Origin: CAWDPQ01 sp049642465
GTDB lineage: Bacteria; Acidobacteriota; Vicinamibacteria; Vicinamibacterales; 2-12-FULL-66-21
Reading direction: 5' to 3'
DNA: 5,876 nt
Assembly (NCBI GenBank): GCA_049642465.1
Contig: JBAROV010000245.1
Location: 1 to 5,876 of the forward strand
This document shows, piece after piece, positions 5,876 through 5,876 of the stretch. The position numbers were made by a program, and so were the translations under genes. A model generated the notes under the pieces. That model had not been told where the DNA came from and did no database searches. It was given only the letters and a program-made list of their open reading frames with translations. Positions within the stretch are counted from its first letter, which is position 1. Every line of letters starts with the position of its first letter.

Positions 5876-5876
5876 A

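Overview
The window is G+C-rich bacterial DNA from a Gram-negative organism. This follows from a lipoprotein with a consensus lipobox, a secreted protein with a Sec-type signal peptide, and Shine-Dalgarno-led or overlapping minus-strand genes. The style of Ig-like lipoprotein and secreted protein would suit an environmental lineage such as Acidobacteriota, but the sequence does not prove any taxonomy. All recognised genes are on the minus strand, so transcription runs from high to low coordinates.

Right half (about 3104-5875): a complete-looking IS21-family insertion sequence. It carries istA (DDE transposase, 521 aa) and istB (AAA+ helper ATPase, 258 aa), which overlap by 4 bp (ATGA). It is bounded by imperfect 27-bp terminal inverted repeats starting TGTCGG. 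The istA-proximal end has three strong copies of a 20-bp subterminal repeat at an exact 33-bp period, plus a degenerate fourth in register at the tip. The istB-proximal end has one strong copy. Both ends share a near-palindrome AGGG(A/T)CCCT at the same distance from the tip. Both genes and both ends look intact, so the element could be active. The single base visible beyond the right end does not fit a target duplication of the left flank.

Left half (1-2893): three co-directional genes that look like one operon. In transcription order they are an unrecognised secreted protein of about 570 aa with a glycine-rich, beta-strand-rich C-terminus; a 117-aa unrecognised beta-rich protein without a signal peptide; and a lipoprotein with bacterial Ig-like (invasin-type) repeats that runs off the window at position 1. 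Spacing is 16 nt, then a 4-bp ATGA overlap. The third gene is cut by the window edge. The set looks like a cell-envelope module of unknown function.

The IS lies about 210 bp upstream of the first operon gene in the same orientation, in what is probably the promoter region. Transcription leaving istB would run toward the operon, and no convincing terminator lies between. I see no tRNA, rRNA, CRISPR array or recognised defence system.
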